From Streptomyces bottropensis ATCC 25435 (GTDB lineage: Bacteria; Actinomycetota; Actinomycetes; Streptomycetales; Streptomycetaceae), in contig NZ_KB911581.1 of the NCBI RefSeq assembly GCF_000383595.1, positions 5,601,519-5,665,518 on the forward strand: DNA of 64,000 nt. The letters are read 5' to 3'. The translations under genes were made by a program, and so were the position numbers. Positions 59,991 through 64,000 of this stretch are shown here, piece by piece (the first letter of the stretch is position 1; each line of letters opens with the position of its first letter). Under the pieces are notes generated by a model. It did not search any database and had not been told where the DNA came from. It worked only from the letters and a program-made list of their open reading frames with translations.

Positions 59991-60590
59991 ATGACCCGAG
60001 CACTGATCGTCATCGATGTCCAGGAGTCCTTCCGCGCCCGTCCGCTCTGGGAAACCACTTCCGACCTGAAGATCACCGACCAGGTCAACCGCCTGGTCCG
60101 GCTCTCCCGTCAGGCCGGGGATCTGGTGGTGTGGGTATTGCACTCCGAGCCCGGCACCGGCGATGTCTTCGACCCGGTCCTCGGCCATGTTCGGCTGATG
60201 GAGGAGCTGGAGCGAGCGGATGGGGAGCCGCTGATCCACAAGACCTCGCACAACGCCTTCACCACCACCAACCTGCAGCAACTCCTCACCGAGCGCGGTA
60301 TCCGTGAGCTCACGGTCTGCGGTATCCGAACCGAGCAGTGCGTGGAGACCAGCACTCGCGTCGCCAGCGACCTCGGCTACCAGGTCACTTTTGTCATTGA
60401 CGCGACCGCGACCAATCCCATCCCGCACCGCGATGCTCCCGCCGACCAGAGCGTCGCCGAGTTGCTGGCCGACCCGCGCACGCTGCCTGCCCAAGAGGTC
60501 ATCAGGCGCACCGAGTACGCCCTCGCGGGACGCTTCGCCACCATCGCGACGGTCGACCAGATGGAGGCCGCAGCAGGACTTCCGGCATGA
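59991..60590 (+). CDS. Isochorismatase-family cysteine hydrolase
   Basis: 199 aa from ATG 59991 with GGGGA upstream. The catalytic triad of the family is visible: Asp9 (LIVIDVQES), Lys84 (LIHKTSHNAF) and Cys117 (GIRTEQCVETS), along with the usual cis-peptide region before the Cys. It hydrolyses a small amide, imide or vinyl-ether substrate; the exact one is unknown. The GlxA/AraC-type regulator gene starts 11 bases after its stop and probably controls or accompanies it. It is divergent from the lamin-tail gene. Confidence 0.88.
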   Translation: MTRALIVIDVQESFRARPLWETTSDLKITDQVNRLVRLSRQAGDLVVWVLHSEPGTGDVFDPVLGHVRLMEELERADGEPLIHKTSHNAFTTTNLQQLLTERGIRELTVCGIRTEQCVETSTRVASDLGYQVTFVIDATATNPIPHRDAPADQSVAELLADPRTLPAQEVIRRTEYALAGRFATIATVDQMEAAAGLPA

Positions 60591-60600
60591 TGACCAAATC

Positions 60601-61509
60601 GTGAGCCACGTCGCTTTCTTCCTGGTGCCCGGAGTCCACTTGCTGGACCTGGCCGGCCCCGCGCAGGTCTTCTCCACGGCCGCCGACTTCGGGCACCCCT
60701 ACACGCTCTCTTACGTCGCCGAGCAGCCACAGGTCTCCACAGCACAGGGACTGCCCCTGATGGCCGGACTGCACTGGCCCGAGCTCGGGCCCGAGGATCT
60801 CATCGTGGTGCCCGGCTGGCGGACACTCCCCCTGGCCGACACCCCAGCCATCGCCCCCGCCGCCCTGCAGGTCCTCCGGGACCACCACGCCAGGGGCGGG
60901 ACGGTGGCCAGTGTCTGCGCCGGAGCCGAGGCGCTCGGCCAGGCCGGCCTGCTGGACGGCCGCCACTGCACCACCCACCACGACGTGCAGGACGAACTGG
61001 CCCTGCGCCACCCCAGGGCAATGGTCGTCCGCGACGTACTGTTCACCGCCGACGACCGGGTGATCACCTCGGCCGGCATCGCCAGCGGCATCGATCTGGC
61101 CCTACACCTGGTCGCGACCCGGCACGGCCCGGCCGTGGCCGCCCAGGTTGCCCGGGACATGGTCGTCTACGCTCGCCGCAACGGCCATGAACCCCAGTCC
61201 AGCGCGATGCTCCGGCACCGCTCCCACCTCGACGACACCGTGCTCCGCACCCAGGACCTCATCGACGCCCGCTTCGACCAACCACTCCCCCTACCCACCC
61301 TGGCCTCGGCCGCTGGCGTGAGCGAACGCACCCTCACCCGCCTCTTCACGCGCGCCACCGGGCTCACCCCACTGCGCTACCAGCAGACCCTCCGCCTCGA
61401 ACGCGTCCAACACTTCATCAGCCACGGCGCGACAATCGACGCCACCGCCCGCTCAGTCGGATTCACGGACCCACGCATGCTGCGCCGCCTCCGCGCCCGC
61501 ACGGCCTGA
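60601..61509 (+). CDS. GlxA/AraC-type regulator with DJ-1/PfpI domain
   Basis: 302 aa from GTG 60601. The N-terminal 170 residues form a DJ-1/PfpI-like domain (FFLVPGVHLLDLAGPAQVFS, then GGTVASVCAGAEALGQAGLL, with Cys in the nucleophile elbow, and SAGIASGIDLALHLV). The C-terminal 90 residues are an AraC double HTH (LPTLASAAGVSERTLTRLFT and IDATARSVGFTDPRMLRRLR). Members sense a small ligand and activate nearby genes; isochorismatase next door is the natural target. Confidence 0.88.
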   Translation: MSHVAFFLVPGVHLLDLAGPAQVFSTAADFGHPYTLSYVAEQPQVSTAQGLPLMAGLHWPELGPEDLIVVPGWRTLPLADTPAIAPAALQVLRDHHARGGTVASVCAGAEALGQAGLLDGRHCTTHHDVQDELALRHPRAMVVRDVLFTADDRVITSAGIASGIDLALHLVATRHGPAVAAQVARDMVVYARRNGHEPQSSAMLRHRSHLDDTVLRTQDLIDARFDQPLPLPTLASAAGVSERTLTRLFTRATGLTPLRYQQTLRLERVQHFISHGATIDATARSVGFTDPRMLRRLRARTA

Positions 61510-61554
61510 CTGCGCCAGGTAACCCACCGCCCCTGGGGGGCGGGATGGGGGGAA

Positions 61555-61690
61555 GGTGCGCGGGCGGCCAGGCTGCACCAGCGGACCCTCGACGAACCGC
61601 ATCCGCGTCCTGGGCCCGGACCACCCCCAGACCCTGAACAGCCGCCAGGCCCTCAAAGCGGCGTTGGCCGCCCCACACACAACTCGCACA
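61555..61690 (+). pseudogene. Fragment of a TPR-repeat protein
   Basis: Two frames together give ARLHQRTLDE then RIRVLGPDHPQTLNSRQALK and AALAAPH, the repeat unit of NB-ARC/TPR_10 proteins (RxLGxDHPxTL). Nothing before or after belongs to such a gene. The remainder of 61510-61797 is empty. Confidence 0.5.
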
Positions 61691-61797
61691 CGAGGACGCT
61701 GGCTACAGCGCAGGACACTCCCCGACTGTGCCCACGGCGCGTAACAGCCATCCCGGATCACGTCACCGTGACACCTCCACGAACGGCATCTTCCAAA

Positions 61798-62937
61798 TCA
61801 TGCGCATCGACCACGGGCCGTGCGGGCAGCCTCTGACCTGCCACCCCAGTCCTCGGCGGCCGTCAGCGGTACGGAGGCGGGCGGCTGCGCCGACGTCGTC
61901 AGCTCGATGCGCCGTCCCTCGGCCGACGAACGCAGCAGCGCGGTCATCGTCTCCAATACGTGCAGGGCGAGTTCGCCGCTCGCGCGCGGTGCCCGCTGCC
62001 CGTCGGCGGCGATGAAGTCGAGCAGCCCCACTCCCCGTGCGCCGTCGACGTAGCCCGCAGACGGAGGAAGCGTGCGCCACTGCGTGCCGCCGAGTCCGAA
62101 GAGCCGTACATCGCCGTCGAAGCGGTTCGGATCCGGGACGGCGAGGGTTCCCACCTCACCGTGGACCTCGATCGGAGACGCCGTGGTAGCCACCCCGTCA
62201 AAGCTCGTCGTGATCGTCGTCAACGTTCCGGCCACGTGCTCCAGCACACCGGAGACATGACTGTCCACCTCCACCGGTATCCGCTCTCCCGTACGCGGGC
62301 CCGAACCGATGACCCGCTCGACGCGCAGCCGGCTGGACGCCCCCGTCACGGCCCGCACCGGGCCCAGCAGATGAACAAGGGAGGCGAGGTAGTACGGCCC
62401 CATGTCCAGCAGGGGCCCGCCGCCCTCGGTGTAGTAGAAATCGGGGTGCGGGTGCCAGCGTTCGTGACCCGGGGTGACCATCACGGCCGAGGCGAACAGC
62501 GGGCGTCCGATGCTCCCGGCGGCCAGGGCCGCCCGCGCCGTCTGCACTCCAGTGCCCAGCACGGTGTCCGGCGCGCACCCCACTCCGACTCCCGCCCGCG
62601 CGGCGGCCGCCATGACGGTGTGGCCGTCGGCGAGCGTGGCGGCGAGCGGCTTCTCCCCGTAGACGTTCTTGCCGCGACCGATGGCCCCGAGGGCGATCTC
62701 GGCGTGCGCCCCGGGAGTGGTGAGGTTCAGCACCGTGTCCACGTTCGGACTGCTCAGCAACTCCTCGACGGTCAGCGCCCGGACGCCGGGCAGATCGGCG
62801 GCGACCGCTGCCGACCGGGAGGCGTCAAGATCGGCGACCGCGGTCACACGCACGGCGGGATGACCGGCCAGCGTGTCCAGGTACGCGCGGGAGATGACTC
62901 CGAGCCCTACGACGCCGACGCGGTGCGCGTCGCCCAC
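61798..62937 (-). CDS. Gfo/Idh/MocA-family oxidoreductase
   Basis: 379 aa from GTG 62937, overlapping the ThuA gene end by 31 bases. It has an N-terminal NAD(P)-binding Rossmann fold (HRVGVVGLGVISRAYLDTLA) and the family motif IGRGKNVYGEKPLAATLADG with the EKP triplet. The C-terminal domain has HPHPDFYYTEGGGPLLDMGP (His and Asp of the sugar site). The ThuA-Gfo/Idh pair is typical of sugar catabolism (trehalose, glucosides or other glycosides via 3-keto sugars). The substrate cannot be fixed here. Transcribed together with the ThuA gene. Confidence 0.9.
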   Translation of the reverse strand: MGDAHRVGVVGLGVISRAYLDTLAGHPAVRVTAVADLDASRSAAVAADLPGVRALTVEELLSSPNVDTVLNLTTPGAHAEIALGAIGRGKNVYGEKPLAATLADGHTVMAAAARAGVGVGCAPDTVLGTGVQTARAALAAGSIGRPLFASAVMVTPGHERWHPHPDFYYTEGGGPLLDMGPYYLASLVHLLGPVRAVTGASSRLRVERVIGSGPRTGERIPVEVDSHVSGVLEHVAGTLTTITTSFDGVATTASPIEVHGEVGTLAVPDPNRFDGDVRLFGLGGTQWRTLPPSAGYVDGARGVGLLDFIAADGQRAPRASGELALHVLETMTALLRSSAEGRRIELTTSAQPPASVPLTAAEDWGGRSEAARTARGRCA

Positions 62938-63617
62938 AGCATGCCCCTCTCGATGATGGTGCGGACGTTGGGGTTCTCCAGCACGTCGAGGCTGTGCCCC
63001 GGCGTCGTCACCACGATCCGCCCGACCCCCCACCGACGGGTCCAGACCGCCGGCGAGGTGACCGGCCGGTGCCAGGGCTCCCACGGCCGGGTGGGATGCG
63101 TGGTGGTGGCCAGGACGTCGATGAGATCGTCGTGGAGCACCCAGTACTGCTCGGTATGCAGCTCGAAGTCCGAGATGCCCGCGGTGACGGGGTGCTCGCG
63201 GCCGGCTTCGGTGACGGCGACGGTATGCGGCAGGAAGTTGTCCTCCGGCCCGCCCCGGCGCTCGCACGGTTCCCTGCCCGGGTGCGTGGCGAACTGCCCA
63301 CCCACCAGATGGAGATAGTCGCAGGAGGCGCGGAACGAGTCGGCGATGCCGCCGTGCCAGCCGGTGAACCCGGTGCCCGCCACAACCGCGGAGGTCAGCC
63401 CCGCGAGCTGCTCACCCGTGATCTCCGACATCGTGACGCACTGCACGATCAGGTCGGTGCCGGCCATCTCGACGGTGTCGGCGTAGACGTCGGTCGACTC
63501 CTCGACCCGGACGGCGTATCCGTTACTCCGCAAGAAGGGCAGGAACAGTTCCGTCGCCTCGACCGGCTGGTGCCCCTCCCAACCGCCGCGAACCACCAGG
63601 GCCTTCTTCAGCGTCAT
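62907..63617 (-). CDS. ThuA-domain (trehalose-utilisation-type) protein
   Basis: 236 aa from ATG 63617; GTG/ATG further up at 63656 is less likely. The fold is a class I glutamine-amidotransferase-like domain: KALVVRGGWEGHQPVEATEL, then GTGFTGWHGGIADSFRASCD and LHTEQYWVLHDDLIDVLATT, ending with GVGRIVVTTPGHSLDVLENP. ThuA proteins act on 3-keto-glycosides or related sugars together with a Gfo/Idh/MocA oxidoreductase, which is encoded next in the same operon with a 31-base overlap. Confidence 0.9.
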   Translation of the reverse strand: MTLKKALVVRGGWEGHQPVEATELFLPFLRSNGYAVRVEESTDVYADTVEMAGTDLIVQCVTMSEITGEQLAGLTSAVVAGTGFTGWHGGIADSFRASCDYLHLVGGQFATHPGREPCERRGGPEDNFLPHTVAVTEAGREHPVTAGISDFELHTEQYWVLHDDLIDVLATTTHPTRPWEPWHRPVTSPAVWTRRWGVGRIVVTTPGHSLDVLENPNVRTIIERGMLWATRTASAS

Positions 63618-63677
63618 CGTGATCTCACCATGCGCCGGGCGCCCGCGTTCACGCAAGAGGGCCGGGCCTCAGGAAAA

Positions 63678-64000
63678 TTATGCTGACGAGGCTCGGGCGC
63701 CGACCATCCAACAGGCCGCGGTGAAGCGGACTTCCGTGCCGTGCACGAACGGCTCGAAGGCGGCACGGACCGTCCGAACGACCCGTCCGCGGGTCTGCTC
63801 GTCCACCCCGGGCAGATACATGCCCACCGGACCGAGCCGGGTGAAGTAACGAACCAGCTCCTGCTCGGGCAGGGTACAGACCACGTCGACCGGCCGGATG
63901 TCGATCCCGGCCCAGCCGCTCTCCGCCAGGAGGCGCCGGACCTTGTCCGCGTCCGCGAAGGCGAACTGTCCCGGCTCGTCCGGCCGGCGGACGGGCAGGT
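63678..64000 (-). CDS. C-terminal part of a probable SAM-dependent methyltransferase (cut by window end)
   Basis: 107 codons are visible; the gene begins beyond base 64000. The sequence PGQFAFADADKVRRLLAESG, then WAGIDIRPVDVVCTLPEQEL and YFTRLGPVGMYLPGVDEQTR resembles the end of class I methyltransferases, in which D(P)xxVRxxLxxAGF precedes the RLGPV helix. The SAM-binding motif would be upstream. The stop is at 63678, and the 60 bp to the ThuA start hold no other feature. Confidence 0.6.
   Translation of the reverse strand, partial: LPVRRPDEPGQFAFADADKVRRLLAESGWAGIDIRPVDVVCTLPEQELVRYFTRLGPVGMYLPGVDEQTRGRVVRTVRAAFEPFVHGTEVRFTAACWMVGARASSA

Noticed and set aside
1..64000. CRISPR arrays, rRNA, tRNA and riboswitches
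   Set aside because: No regularly spaced repeats, rRNA-like sequence or tRNA cloverleaf was recognised by eye; a tRNAscan or CRISPR search was not possible here.

Overview
This window looks like the chromosome arm, or a large linear plasmid, of a Streptomyces or close relative. Base composition is very GC-rich, coding DNA has strong GC third-position bias, GTG starts and 4-base start/stop overlaps are common, and the regulator and small-protein families are typical of Streptomyces. Insertion sequences, truncated genes and single-base frameshifts are dense, and a telomere-maintenance gene pair (Tap-like and Tpg-like) is present, so this is accessory rather than core DNA.

Layout. 1-8.1 kb: a PIN-GNAT-PUA-like protein coupled to an ASCH protein, then a Tn7-like set read in one direction (tniQ, tnsA-like, tnsB, tnsC). 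8.2-10 kb: a small membrane protein and, divergently, an EACC1-caspase pair predicted to act in biological conflict. 10.9-15.4 kb: membrane protein plus helix-turn-helix regulator, a frameshifted GNAT gene, a DnaB/RecA-like ATPase lacking the Walker lysine, and hypothetical genes. 15.6-22.3 kb: an IS5 remnant, a secreted protein, an intact IS5-type transposase, a HEAT-like gene interrupted by an amber codon, and a decayed IS256 element abutting an integrase fragment. 22.4-25.1 kb: an MFS exporter with its ArsR-type regulator and a perfect palindromic operator candidate, and a 2'-5' RNA ligase-type phosphoesterase.

25.1-32.5 kb is an insertion zone. It holds an IS630 element with TA flanks, an ISL3 element with an exact 8-bp target duplication and an extra gene inside it, a DinB protein, gene fragments, and a second IS630 element. 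32.7-38.7 kb: the Tpg-like/Tap-like pair, an AT-rich control region, and regulatory or hypothetical genes, one controlled by another large palindrome. 38.9-45.2 kb: an IS21 istA gene split by about 5 kb carrying two Tn554-like tyrosine recombinases, a hypothetical gene and an IS1380 element. 45.5-49.5 kb: a decayed Rhs/YD-repeat polymorphic toxin gene with its small membrane-protein partner, interrupted by an IS701 element.

50-56.1 kb: a PIN/antitoxin pair with a 24-bp palindromic operator, an HNH lipoprotein, several hypothetical genes, a secreted lamin-tail protein and an excalibur-domain membrane protein. 56.4-59 kb: a DUF6879-XRE regulatory cluster bracketed by GCAATC repeats. 59.3-64 kb: a second lamin-tail protein, isochorismatase plus GlxA/AraC-type regulator, a TPR fragment, a Gfo/Idh/MocA oxidoreductase coupled to a ThuA protein, and the C-terminal part of a probable methyltransferase at the window edge.

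Two patterns run through the whole window. Many genes, mostly transposases, carry single-base indels. Several others are cut by one in-frame stop codon that a single C-to-T or G-to-A change can explain. This indicates decay of accessory DNA, though some indels in homopolymers could be sequencing errors. All function calls come from reading motifs and recalling families; no database search was made.
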